A program made the translations under genes and the position numbers. A DNA stretch of 38,596 nucleotides from Chryseobacterium indologenes (lineage in GTDB: Bacteria > Bacteroidota > Bacteroidia > Flavobacteriales > Weeksellaceae): the NCBI RefSeq assembly GCF_001295265.1, contig NZ_LJOD01000024.1, positions 1-38,596 of the forward strand. Direction: 5' to 3'. This document shows positions 15,345-23,754 of the stretch, piece by piece; the first letter of the stretch is position 1, and the number at the start of each line of letters is the position of its first letter. The notes under the pieces are model-generated. The model did no database searches. It had not been told where the DNA came from and was given only the letters and a program-made list of their open reading frames with translations.

Positions 15345-16118
15345 ATGAAAACAACCATAATAGACCTTTCAAAACCCATTCAGTACAATGCCGGAGACCC
15401 CTGGTTCATGAGAGTGAAGATCAGGCATAAATCCCACAAAAAATCCCATTGGCTGATCCGTCTGGCTCTGAATCTTCCGTTCAGGCTTTTTCCTAAAAAC
15501 TGGATAGGATGGGCAGATGATACCATCAAAAATATGGGACTTCATTCAACAACGCATATTGATGCACCGTGGCATTACGGGCCTGAAGTAGAAGGAAAGC
15601 CTGCCAGAACTATTGATCAGATACCGCTGGACTGGTGCTACGGTGACGGAATTGTCATCGATTGCAGCCACAAAGAAGATTTCGTTGCCATTACCGTGGA
15701 TGATCTTAAAAAAGATCTCGATAAAAACGGAATTACCATTAAGCAGGGCAATATTGTCCTGATCAGAACCGATCGTGATAAGATGATGGGAACCCCGGCG
15801 TTTGCAGAAAAAGGAACCGGAATGAGCCGTGAAGCTACAGAATGGCTGATTGACTAGGGAGTTAAGGTGATGGGAATTGATCAGTGGGGATGGGATCTCC
15901 CTCTAAAATACATGGCCCAAAAAGCAAAAGAAATGAACGATCCCGAATTTTTCTGGGAAGCCCATCGTGTAGGCATCAAAAAAGAATACCTTCATATGGA
16001 GCAGCTTACCAACCTTAGCGCATTACCTCCTTCCGGATTCAAAGTCTGTGTATTTCCGTTAAAAATTGTAGGCGGTTCTGCGGCTTCGGCCAGGGTAGTA
16101 GCGATGATCAATCCGTAG
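15345..16118 (+). pseudogene. Cyclase/kynurenine formamidase-like gene interrupted by one in-frame TAG
   Basis: One continuous frame of 258 codons ending with a stop at 16116-16118, broken only by TAG at 15855-15857 (codon 171). The first part (170 aa) carries the metal-binding signature of the cyclase family: HSTTHIDAPWH, with His67, His71, Asp73 and His77. The second part continues in the same frame (GVKVMGIDQWGWDLPLK ... ARVVAMINP) and completes the fold. Sequence on both sides of the stop reads as normal coding sequence (EWLID-stop-GVKVMG), so the TAG most simply replaced a CAG. It may be a recent inactivating mutation, an assembly error or, less likely, readthrough. Functional relatives hydrolyse N-formylkynurenine or similar amides with a divalent metal. 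Confidence 0.85.
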
Positions 16119-16130
16119 AGCAAAAAAAAT

Positions 16131-16176
16131 AAAAAGGGTAAAACTACAGATTTGTAATCCGCATTTTTACCCTTTT
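16131..16176. terminator. Convergent terminator after the cyclase gene and the frd operon
   Basis: AAAAGGGTAAAA (ending about 16143) pairs with TTTTTACCCTTTT (16164-16176) around a loop of about 20 bases. The T-run on the minus strand is longer (TTTTTATTTTTTTT), so it mainly serves the leftward operon whose last gene ends at 16338, and secondarily the rightward cyclase gene. Confidence 0.75.
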
Positions 16177-16337
16177 CAGAACTTGTTTTATTGTTAAGCA
16201 GGATGCTATGTAAGTTTTTAATAATCTTAAGCTAAGAGGGTATAAGTTGTTGCTTATAAAAAGATTTTTTTCTTAATTAACCTTACCCCTTAACAGAGCT
16301 TTAATGGTTCAAATAAATACTTATCACTGTTCCAGAC

Positions 16338-17087
16338 TTATTTTTTCCTAAAAAACAGAGCCCTGCTGTATTCATAATTCATTCTGGCAATATTCAGGAC
16401 TGAAATTCCCTGAGGGCATTCCACTTCACAGGCTTCCGTATTAGAGCAGTGCCCGAAAAGTTCGTTATCCATCTGTGCTACCATATTCATCACGCGGTTG
16501 CTTCGTTCCTCTTTACCCTGGGGAAGCAGAACCATATGTGTGATCTTGGCTGAGGTAAAAAGAGCAGCACTTCCGTTTTTACAGGTTGCTACACAGGCGC
16601 CGCATCCGATACACGCTGCGGAATCAAAAGCTTCTTCAGCAGTCTGGTGCGTAACCGGAATAGCAGTGGCATCCGGAGCCTGTCCGGTATTTACCGATAC
16701 AAATCCGCCTGAAGATATAATCCGGTCAAAAGCAGAGCGGTCTACCTTCAGGTCTTTTTTTACAGGAAAAGCTTCAGCCCGGAAGGGTTCAATGAGAATA
16801 GTTTCCCCATCTTTGAAAGAGCGTAGGTGAAGCTGGCAGGTGGTAGTGTTTTTTAATGGACCGTGGGCAATTCCGTTGATCATCATACCACACTGTCCGC
16901 AGATCCCTTCCCGGCAGTCGTGATCAAATTCTACAGGTTCGCCGCCCTCTGTGATCAGCTTTTCATTTAAAGTATCCAGCATTTCCAGAAAAGACATGTG
17001 GGGATTCAATCCTTTCAGGTCGTAGCTGACCAGTTTTCCCTCACTTTGTCTGTCTTTCTGTCTCCATATCTTAAGGTGTAAATCCAT
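16338..17087 (-). CDS. sdhB: Succinate dehydrogenase/fumarate reductase iron-sulfur subunit
   Basis: Carries electrons between the flavoprotein and the membrane cytochrome b. At 249 residues, all three cluster motifs are intact: [2Fe-2S] at Cys58, Cys63, Cys66 and Cys84 (CREGICGQCG ... C); [4Fe-4S] at Cys159, Cys162, Cys165 and Cys169 (CIGCGACVATC); [3Fe-4S] at Cys214, Cys220 and Cys224 (CSNTEACEVEC). It is the last gene of the six-gene leftward operon, 14 bp after the flavoprotein gene. The direction in vivo (succinate oxidation or fumarate reduction) cannot be read from sequence; the frdB label would be equally acceptable. Confidence 0.95.
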   Translation of the reverse strand: MDLHLKIWRQKDRQSEGKLVSYDLKGLNPHMSFLEMLDTLNEKLITEGGEPVEFDHDCREGICGQCGMMINGIAHGPLKNTTTCQLHLRSFKDGETILIEPFRAEAFPVKKDLKVDRSAFDRIISSGGFVSVNTGQAPDATAIPVTHQTAEEAFDSAACIGCGACVATCKNGSAALFTSAKITHMVLLPQGKEERSNRVMNMVAQMDNELFGHCSNTEACEVECPQGISVLNIARMNYEYSRALFFRKK

Positions 17088-17101
17088 AATTTTTTGTTTT
17101 T

Positions 17102-19018
17102 TTATTTATAGCTTCTTACCGTTGGCTGGATCTCTTCAAAAACCAGCGGTTCTTTGATCAGTTCAGGTTCACGGTCTTCACCTGTCCAGGCCCAAGCAGA
17201 AATAAACTGATATTCAGCATCGTTCCGGAGCGCTTCTCCATCAGGAGTCTGGAATTCTTCCCGGAAATGGGCACCGCAGGATTCATTACGGGTTAAGGCA
17301 TCATAGCACATCAGTTCCCCGATTTCAAAATAATCGGCAACGCGGCCGGCTTTTTCCAGCTCGCTGTTCATGCTGTCATCCTGTCCGGAAACCTTTACTT
17401 CACGGTAAAATTCCTGTTTCAGCTTTCTGATCTCTTCAATAGCGTATTTAAGGCCTTCTTCATTTCGGGCAAGTCCACAGTAGTCGTACAGAAGCTTTCC
17501 TAAGGTTTTATGAAAAAAATCAACCGTTTTGGTTCCGTTGATATTCATAAGATTCCGGATTTGGTTTTTAACAGCCTGTTCTGCTGCTTCAAATTCAGGT
17601 GCGTCAGGAGAAATTTTTCCGGTGTGAATTTCATCAGCCAGATAGTTGGCAATCGTATAAGGAGCAATAAAATAGCCATCTACAGAAGCCTGAAGGAGAG
17701 AATTAGCGCCCAGCCTGTTCGCTCCGTGGTCTGCAAAATTGGCTTCTCCCAGTGCAAAAAGTCCCGGAATAGTCGTCATCAGCTCATAATCTACCCAGAG
17801 GCCACCCATAGAGAAGTGGGCAGAAGGAGAGATCATCATCGGTTCCTTATACGCATCATATCCGGTGATTTTAAGGTACATATCGAATAAATTTCCATAC
17901 TTCTCCATGATCTTATCTTTTCCCTGTTCCCTTATTGCTTTTGAAAAATCGAGATAAACGGCATTTTTCAGAGGTCCTATTCCGAAGCCGGCATCAATCC
18001 TCTCTTTAGCAGCGCGCGATGAAATGTCCCTCGGGGCTAAATTTCCAAAAGCAGGATATCTGCGTTCCAGATAATAATCTCTTTCTTCTTCAGGAATATC
18101 ATTTGGCGGTCTGTTATCTTCTTTTTTCAAAGGAACCCAGATTCTTCCATCGTTACGAAGGGATTCTGACATCAGCGTTAATTTAGACTGATAGTCCCCG
18201 GATTGCGGCAGGGAAGTAGGGTGAACCTGAATCCAGCTTGGGGAAGCCATTAAAGCTCCTTTTTTGTGTGCCCTCCAGATAGCCGAGCCGTTGCATCCCA
18301 TGGCTAAAGTAGACAGATAATAAATTTTTCCGTAACCACCTGTTGCCAATATAACAGCATGGGCAGCGTGTCTCTCAATTTCCCCGGTATCTAAATTCCG
18401 TACAATAATTCCTCTTGCTTTTCCGTCAATAACGACCAGGTCAAGCATTTCATGCCTGGAGTATAGCTGTACGGTTCCTTTTCCGACCTGTCTCATCAAT
18501 GCCTGGTAAGCTCCCAGCAGTAATTGCTGTCCCGTTTGTCCTCTGGCATAGAATGTCCTGCTGACCTGCACACCTCCGAAGGAACGGTTGTTAAGATAAC
18601 CACCGTATTCCCTGCCAAAAGGAACACCTTGCGCAACCGCCTGGTCAATGAGGTTCAAAGAACATTCTGCCATGCGGTAAACATTGGCTTCTCGCGCTCT
18701 GAAGTCACCGCCTTTTAAAGTATCAACAAACATTCTGTAAACACTGTCACCATCATTTTTATAGTTTTTAGCTGCGTTTACACCTCCCTGTGCCGCTACG
18801 GAATGGGCTCTTCTTGGACTGTCCTGAAAACAGAATGCTTTCACATTATATCCCATTTCACCGAGAGAAGCCGCTACGGAACTTCCGGCAAGACCGGTTC
18901 CCACTACAATAACATCCAGTTTCTTGCGGTTGGCGGGATTTACAAGCTTTGCTTTCTTTTTATAATAAGCCCATTTCTGTTCCAACGGGCCTTCTGGTAT
19001 CTTTGAATTTAAAATCAT
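17102..19018 (-). CDS. sdhA: Succinate dehydrogenase/fumarate reductase flavoprotein subunit
   Basis: Catalytic FAD subunit interconverting succinate and fumarate on the cytoplasmic side of the inner membrane. I start it at the Met at 19018 (MILNSKIPEGPLEQKW, the usual Bacteroidota start, 638 aa); the longer frame to 19054 overlaps the cytochrome b gene. Visible features are the dinucleotide fold VVGTGLAGSS (about 39-47), the FAD-linking His72 in RRAHSVAAQGG, the active-site HPTSLPQ, ESLRNDGRIWVP, SAHFSMGGLWVDYE (catalytic His) and HGANRLGANSLL (substrate Arg). All key residues are present, so it should be an active succinate/fumarate enzyme rather than a divergent relative. It lies between sdhC and sdhB, the normal CAB order. 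Confidence 0.95.
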   Translation of the reverse strand: MILNSKIPEGPLEQKWAYYKKKAKLVNPANRKKLDVIVVGTGLAGSSVAASLGEMGYNVKAFCFQDSPRRAHSVAAQGGVNAAKNYKNDGDSVYRMFVDTLKGGDFRAREANVYRMAECSLNLIDQAVAQGVPFGREYGGYLNNRSFGGVQVSRTFYARGQTGQQLLLGAYQALMRQVGKGTVQLYSRHEMLDLVVIDGKARGIIVRNLDTGEIERHAAHAVILATGGYGKIYYLSTLAMGCNGSAIWRAHKKGALMASPSWIQVHPTSLPQSGDYQSKLTLMSESLRNDGRIWVPLKKEDNRPPNDIPEEERDYYLERRYPAFGNLAPRDISSRAAKERIDAGFGIGPLKNAVYLDFSKAIREQGKDKIMEKYGNLFDMYLKITGYDAYKEPMMISPSAHFSMGGLWVDYELMTTIPGLFALGEANFADHGANRLGANSLLQASVDGYFIAPYTIANYLADEIHTGKISPDAPEFEAAEQAVKNQIRNLMNINGTKTVDFFHKTLGKLLYDYCGLARNEEGLKYAIEEIRKLKQEFYREVKVSGQDDSMNSELEKAGRVADYFEIGELMCYDALTRNESCGAHFREEFQTPDGEALRNDAEYQFISAWAWTGEDREPELIKEPLVFEEIQPTVRSYK

Positions 19019-19031
19019 AATGGGTCTGTTT

Positions 19032-19688
19032 TTAATGAGCAGTAAAGAATACATACACCGGCATCAGCGCAAATCCCACGCAGATGATTACTGAATAAAC
19101 CGTTCCTGCCGTATGAAGCCATCTGACAAACTTAGGGTGATACAGTCCAAGCGTTCTTGTTGCACTGTAAATTCCGTGGATAAGATGGTAGCAGAGGGCA
19201 ATCATAGACAGAACGTAAATGACAACATACCACCATTCTTTGAAAACGGTAACCACCAGTATGTAGAGATCTTTATTTCCGTTAACATCCAGCGGGGTAT
19301 TTCCGAATTTGTACACATACCAGAAATTCTGGAAATGAATCACCAGGAAGATCAGAACAAGGGTTCCTAAAATTCCCATATTGCGGGAGTACCACCTGCT
19401 GGCTCTTCCCCGGTTCTCAGAATGGTAATTTCCACCGGATTTATTATTTTTTAAAGTAATGATCAGCCCGTCCACAGCATGCAGAATGATGCTTGCATAC
19501 AAAACATAGGAAACGATTTTAATCAGGATATTTCCAGACAAAAAATGTGAATAGGCATTGAATTGCAGATGTGCCTGTTCAGCAGGTAGAAAAAGCTGAA
19601 GATTTCCAAGGAAATGAATCAGCAGGAAAAAACTCAGGAAAAGCCCTGTAAGACACATCAGCATTTTTCTTAACAATGTTGACAGCAT
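19032..19688 (-). CDS. sdhC: B-type succinate dehydrogenase/fumarate reductase cytochrome b subunit
   Basis: Single membrane anchor (218 aa) carrying hemes and the quinone site. Five hydrophobic spans are visible: about 8-32, 54-79, 104-126, 148-172 and 190-214. Histidines placed to bind two hemes are His25 (LIHFLGN), His70 (LHAVDG), His118 (VIHFQNFW) and His168/His171 (YHLIHGIYSA), as in the diheme B-type family of Wolinella and Bacillus enzymes. It precedes sdhA by 13 bp and follows the transporter gene by 16 bp. Confidence 0.93.
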   Translation of the reverse strand: MLSTLLRKMLMCLTGLFLSFFLLIHFLGNLQLFLPAEQAHLQFNAYSHFLSGNILIKIVSYVLYASIILHAVDGLIITLKNNKSGGNYHSENRGRASRWYSRNMGILGTLVLIFLVIHFQNFWYVYKFGNTPLDVNGNKDLYILVVTVFKEWWYVVIYVLSMIALCYHLIHGIYSATRTLGLYHPKFVRWLHTAGTVYSVIICVGFALMPVYVFFTAH

Positions 19689-19704
19689 ATTTTTTATTTA
19701 ATGA

Positions 19705-21135
19705 TTAATAATATCCTAATACTTTCATCCACAGACCACCAACAGCCATGTAAATGATAAGCAGGACAATTCCTATTTCAAGACCTCTCAGCCACCATGC
19801 TTTAAGATCTACATATCCGCTTCCGAAGAATACCGGGGCCGGACCATGGCCGTAATGGGTAAGAACCCCATACACAGATCCCATAAAACCAAGCATCATA
19901 GCTAAAAGCATTGGAGGAATTCCCAGAGAAACACCTACTCCTAATAAAGCCGCATACATCGCCGCCACGTGGGCTGTAGCACTGGCAAAAATATAGTGGC
20001 TGAAAAAATACACCACGATGATCACCGGAAAGGCAACCTGCCAGCTTAATCCACCGATTTTAACCTTGATCAGGTCACTGAACCAGCCGATGAAGCCCAG
20101 CTCATTCAAAGAGCTTGCCATCATAACCAGAACGGCGAACCAAACGATAGTATCCCATGCACCTTTTTCGCCTTTTACATCTTCCCAGGTCAGTACGGAA
20201 GTGAGCAGCAGCAAAGTAAGCCCGATAAATGCCGTTGTGGTGGCATCAATAGAAAGGGAAGCACCAAATATCCAGAGGACAAGAAGAATGAAAAAAGCAA
20301 GAAGCATCAGCCATTCGTTTCTGGATATAGGTCCCATTTCTTTTAATTTCTGAGCTGCCATTTTGGGAGCATCCCCTGTTTTTTTAAGTTCTGGCGGGTA
20401 TAATTTATACAGAACCAACGGAACAACAAAAAAGGCGACCAAACCGGGAAGGAATCCTGCTGCGGCCCATGACATCCAGGTAATATTAATGCCAAGATTC
20501 GCTGCAAACTTCTGACACATCGGGTTACTTGCAGTTCCCGTCAGGAACATGGAAGAAGCGATGAGGTTCATATAATAGCTGTTCAGAGTTAAAAAAGATC
20601 CCAGTTTTCTGTGAGTTTCCGGTTTTTCCGGAACAGAATCAAAGCTGATGGCCATAGATTTCATAATCGGGTAGATGATTCCACCGCCTCTTGCCGTGTT
20701 ACTCGGAATGGCAGGGGCAAGGCATACATCTGCAAGTCCCAGCCCGTAGGCCAGTCCCAATGAGCTTTTCCCGAAAATCCGGATGAAAAGGAAGGCGATT
20801 CTGTTACCCAGTCCGGTCTTAATAAATCCTCTGGCAATAAAGAATGAGATCCCGATCAGCCAGATCACTTTATCACCGAACCCGGAAAGCGCTTTGGTAA
20901 TTGATTTTCCTGCGTCTCCGGGAGCTACCACCTGGGTAAGAGCTGTAAAAGCTATAGCCATCATACACATGGTTCCCATTGGGGCTGCTTTAAGGATAAT
21001 TCCTAAAATGGTTGCAGCAAAAATGGCAAAAAGGTGCCATGCATCCTGGGTAACGCCTTCCGGTACAGGAATAAACCATATAACCAGAGCAACGGCAAAC
21101 GTTATTGCTACATTTCTGATATTAATTTCTTTCAT
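19705..21135 (-). CDS. DASS-family (SLC13/CitT-like) dicarboxylate transporter
   Basis: Inner-membrane carrier (476 aa, about 12 spans) for anions such as succinate, malate, fumarate, 2-oxoglutarate or citrate. The first carboxylate-binding signature SNT is at residues 145-147 (PAIPSNTARGG); the second half carries the matching ASATAHVAAMYAALL and VLTHYGHGPAPVFFGSGY segments typical of the CitT/2-oxoglutarate-malate translocator branch. It lies between an outer-membrane porin and sdhCAB in one operon, so it probably feeds C4-dicarboxylate to (or exchanges it with) the succinate/fumarate enzyme. Substrate and exchange mode are inferred. Confidence 0.92.
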   Translation of the reverse strand: MKEINIRNVAITFAVALVIWFIPVPEGVTQDAWHLFAIFAATILGIILKAAPMGTMCMMAIAFTALTQVVAPGDAGKSITKALSGFGDKVIWLIGISFFIARGFIKTGLGNRIAFLFIRIFGKSSLGLAYGLGLADVCLAPAIPSNTARGGGIIYPIMKSMAISFDSVPEKPETHRKLGSFLTLNSYYMNLIASSMFLTGTASNPMCQKFAANLGINITWMSWAAAGFLPGLVAFFVVPLVLYKLYPPELKKTGDAPKMAAQKLKEMGPISRNEWLMLLAFFILLVLWIFGASLSIDATTTAFIGLTLLLLTSVLTWEDVKGEKGAWDTIVWFAVLVMMASSLNELGFIGWFSDLIKVKIGGLSWQVAFPVIIVVYFFSHYIFASATAHVAAMYAALLGVGVSLGIPPMLLAMMLGFMGSVYGVLTHYGHGPAPVFFGSGYVDLKAWWLRGLEIGIVLLIIYMAVGGLWMKVLGYY

Positions 21136-21155
21136 GATGCTGAATATTTTAGTGG

Positions 21156-22313
21156 TTAAAATCTACTCTGTACCTGAACAATGAATAGATTGTTGTTGTA
21201 TTGCGAAGTGTTGTCAACCTGATGTTTATAACGGTCAAATTGTACTCCCAGCTGGATTCTTGCCCCGTAGTTCTTCAGGAATTCCAATCCGGCCATCGGG
21301 GTAATGGTTTGTCTGGGGTTTGAATTCATCCTGAAATTGGTGTCAAGATATTCATACCGGCAGGAAAGCTCAAAGGCACTGAGGTTTTTATGATTGATCT
21401 CATACCTCAGATTGGGAAGGAAATAAGCTCCGCGGATGAGGTATTGGTCCGGATTGGATGGTCTGGTTTCAGGGTCCAGGGTATTATACAGAACATGATT
21501 GGTGGCTTGTTTGGCTTCGAGCTGCATATCAAGACTCCATCTTGGATCAAACTGTATCATAGAGCTTAGATCAACACCTAAAGCATATACTTTCTGGCTG
21601 AAAACCTCTCCGATACCACCGTTTAATCCGACATTAAAGTTATATTTTTTTGAAAGTCCGAAAACCAGCCTTGTAGAATACTGTTTTCCGTTATCATTAT
21701 CATTGATCTGATTTTTCCCGTTTCCATTCACAACAGATACAGCATATTGAAAAGGAATTTCTCCCAGTTTCAGCTGTCCTGTTGCAGAAAGCCCGATCTG
21801 GAAACTCGTCCAGCCCAGTTTTCCGAATTCGCTGTATTGATTGGACCAGTCTAAAGATTTGATGATATCAATAGGATAGGTTTCTTCAATACCGAACCAT
21901 GGCCTGAACTGTCCTACGGTGAATGCCAGTTTGGGACTGAAAGTATATTTCAGATAGGCGTTTTCAAGCACCCTGCTTTTAGGATCGTTTTTAAAATCCG
22001 CAAGATTGGCAAGTGCTACCACTTCTGTCCGTTTACTGATCTGGGCACGTACCTGAACCCTCATATATTTCAGCATAAAATTGTTGCTGGTTCCTGATCC
22101 GTCAGCATGGTGCATCCCGTTTACATCAACATCTTTGGCCATTCCTACCAGATAGCGGGCCTGGAAAAGTCCTTTGATCTGCAGCTGCGGATATTTTACA
22201 TTATCTTCCTGCGGGGCAGTATGCAGAGAATCCGGAATTTGTGCGCTGGCTGATAAACCTGCTAATAGAGCACAAAGCACCAGGCTTCTTTTTTTGGATG
22301 AAAAAAAGGTCAT
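21156..22313 (-). CDS. Outer-membrane porin (OprO/OprP-like beta-barrel)
   Basis: 385 residues with a signal peptide (MTFFSSKKRS then LVLCALLAGLSASAQ) and a barrel built of alternating strands, ending in aromatic QVQSRF. Landmarks are the first strand LQIKGLFQARYLVGM, FMLKYMRVQVRAQISKRTEV, ENAYLKYTFSPKLAFTVGQF and a conserved RPWFGIEETYP, as in phosphate-selective porin O/P-type barrels widespread in Bacteroidota. The family is anion-friendly, which suits a dicarboxylate uptake operon. It sits 23 bp after the amide hydrolase gene and 20 bp before the transporter gene. Confidence 0.88.
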   Translation of the reverse strand: MTFFSSKKRSLVLCALLAGLSASAQIPDSLHTAPQEDNVKYPQLQIKGLFQARYLVGMAKDVDVNGMHHADGSGTSNNFMLKYMRVQVRAQISKRTEVVALANLADFKNDPKSRVLENAYLKYTFSPKLAFTVGQFRPWFGIEETYPIDIIKSLDWSNQYSEFGKLGWTSFQIGLSATGQLKLGEIPFQYAVSVVNGNGKNQINDNDNGKQYSTRLVFGLSKKYNFNVGLNGGIGEVFSQKVYALGVDLSSMIQFDPRWSLDMQLEAKQATNHVLYNTLDPETRPSNPDQYLIRGAYFLPNLRYEINHKNLSAFELSCRYEYLDTNFRMNSNPRQTITPMAGLEFLKNYGARIQLGVQFDRYKHQVDNTSQYNNNLFIVQVQSRF

Positions 22314-22336
22314 AGTATTTGTGTTTAATGAATATA

Positions 22337-23386
22337 TTATTGAAGTCCTAAGAATTTGAAGGGCTTGGATTCTTTAAAATCTTTATTTGCTTTACCATTG
22401 TACGTCTGGAAATTGCTCAGATCAAGTTTCATGACCTTTCCTTTCGGGCTGAGGTCAAAATCTTTGAGGTTTACCCAGAAAGTATTAGGGGTAAACACTG
22501 TTTCGAAATAATAGACCAGATTTTTCTGATCGGAAACAGAACGCCATCTCGTGGATGAAATGTTAGGCTCGGTTTCTGAAGTGATGCCATACGGAACAGA
22601 ACAGTTTCTGATCACACTGAAGACACTGGCTACGGCTGTCCGTGGATCGCTTGTTTTTGGAATCGCGTTGATGTAATAAGAAGCTCTTACAAAACGGTCT
22701 GCGGCCCGGTTAGTTCCCGGAAGCATAACCGTTCCCGGAATTCCCTGCCAGTAATTGTTTAAAGCCAGCTGCTCTTCAAAAACGGGGGAGTTGGTCATTA
22801 CGGTATATTTCGGATCGTGATGAATAACCAGTTTACCTTTGATGTATTCAAAAACAGCATTGTCTCCGGAGGCATCAGAGAGGGAAAGGTGTACAGTGGC
22901 AAATCTTTCGGTTCCCGGGATATAATCGCTTACAATGATGAAAGGATTGGTATTCATATGCGTTACCGCTTCTTTTACGGTTGCAAAATGATCAAGGAAG
23001 TATTGTGCCCAGAGGGAAATTGCCAGCCCCTTCTGTTTTCCTTTGGGATCAAATTTAGGATATTGGGATTCTCCAAGCCAGAGCAGATTAGCCACGAGGC
23101 CCTTTTCGTTCATGCCGTCTGATGAGGTGATATCCCAGGAAGAACTTATAATACTGCCGTACTTTGAAGTCCATTGTAAAGACAGGGGGCCTACTTCACC
23201 GCTGCGTTGCATTCCTTTCGGGAATACCCACAGATTACCGGGGATTTCATCGCGCCAGTCCATGGAACGGGCTGTAATCACGGTGTTGTCAGGACCTTTG
23301 TAAACAACTCTGGTGCAGGCTTCGTATCCGCTCCAGGCTCCTGATAAAAGAATCAGGGTGAAGATAATGAAAGGGAACTTTTTCAT
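22337..23386 (-). CDS. Secreted linear amide C-N hydrolase (choloylglycine hydrolase/penicillin acylase family)
   Basis: N-terminal-nucleophile hydrolase (349 aa) cutting a linear amide bond. A signal peptide (1-23) ends just before Cys24, so cleavage would expose the nucleophile as the first residue. Arg40 and Asp43 (ARSMDW) follow at the spacing known for bile-salt hydrolases (Cys2, Arg18, Asp21). Asn199 (VMTNSP) and Arg231 or Arg234 (RFVRASYY) match the later active-site residues. It is the first gene of the operon with porin, transporter and sdhCAB. A location in the periplasm or outside the cell is implied. Substrates in the family range from bile salts to penicillin V and N-acyl homoserine lactones; the context suggests an amide that releases a carboxylate used by the downstream genes. 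Confidence 0.93.
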   Translation of the reverse strand: MKKFPFIIFTLILLSGAWSGYEACTRVVYKGPDNTVITARSMDWRDEIPGNLWVFPKGMQRSGEVGPLSLQWTSKYGSIISSSWDITSSDGMNEKGLVANLLWLGESQYPKFDPKGKQKGLAISLWAQYFLDHFATVKEAVTHMNTNPFIIVSDYIPGTERFATVHLSLSDASGDNAVFEYIKGKLVIHHDPKYTVMTNSPVFEEQLALNNYWQGIPGTVMLPGTNRAADRFVRASYYINAIPKTSDPRTAVASVFSVIRNCSVPYGITSETEPNISSTRWRSVSDQKNLVYYFETVFTPNTFWVNLKDFDLSPKGKVMKLDLSNFQTYNGKANKDFKESKPFKFLGLQ

Positions 23387-23754
23387 AGTAATATTATTTG
23401 AAGTTAAATGAAGTTTTTATTGAGGATATGATAAAAAATTCAATTATTTTTAATTGTAATGGTTATTTGGTTGTATAAATTTAATAAATTTTGTTTAATT
23501 AACGCAATTATTTCACTTGTTAATGTAAAATTCATGTGATGAATCATAGTCCTTGGAATTCCACGAAATTTTTCGTATTTTATAAATAAATCCTAATTGC
23601 TGGTAATATAAAAGGAAAGGTTCTGAACGAAAGTTCAGTAGGTTGAATGGTTAAATTTATAGGAATCACTGTGTTATTGCTCATGTTGAGATTTGATACC
23701 ACAAAATAATATGTCTTTAAAAAAAACGTTATATTTGATAGATCAAAAATATAT
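23387..23754. other. Divergent regulatory region (amide-hydrolase operon / phytochrome)
   Basis: 368 bp, AT-rich, with no coding frame supported. It must hold the leftward promoter of the six-gene operon, but no clean TAnnTTTG was found on that strand. A short palindrome ACGAAA-TT-TTTCGT lies at 23563-23576 and could be an operator. The rightward -7 candidate is at 23730-23737. Confidence 0.5.
23730..23737 (+). promoter_or_regulatory. Candidate -7 box of the phytochrome gene
   Basis: TATATTTG, a full match to TAnnTTTG, 17 bp before the ATG. No TTG is found at 19-21 bp upstream, so the -33 part is weak or activator-dependent. Confidence 0.45.

Noticed and set aside
16498..16830. Rightward 110-codon frame inside sdhB
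   Set aside because: Antisense shadow of a gene with three intact Fe-S motifs.
19019..19054. Longer N-terminus for the flavoprotein gene
   Set aside because: It overlaps the sdhC stop region, and MILNSKIPEG matches the usual family start.
23563..23576. Palindrome ACGAAA/TTTCGT as a defined operator
   Set aside because: Six-bp arms in AT-rich DNA arise easily by chance, and no second copy was found in the gap.
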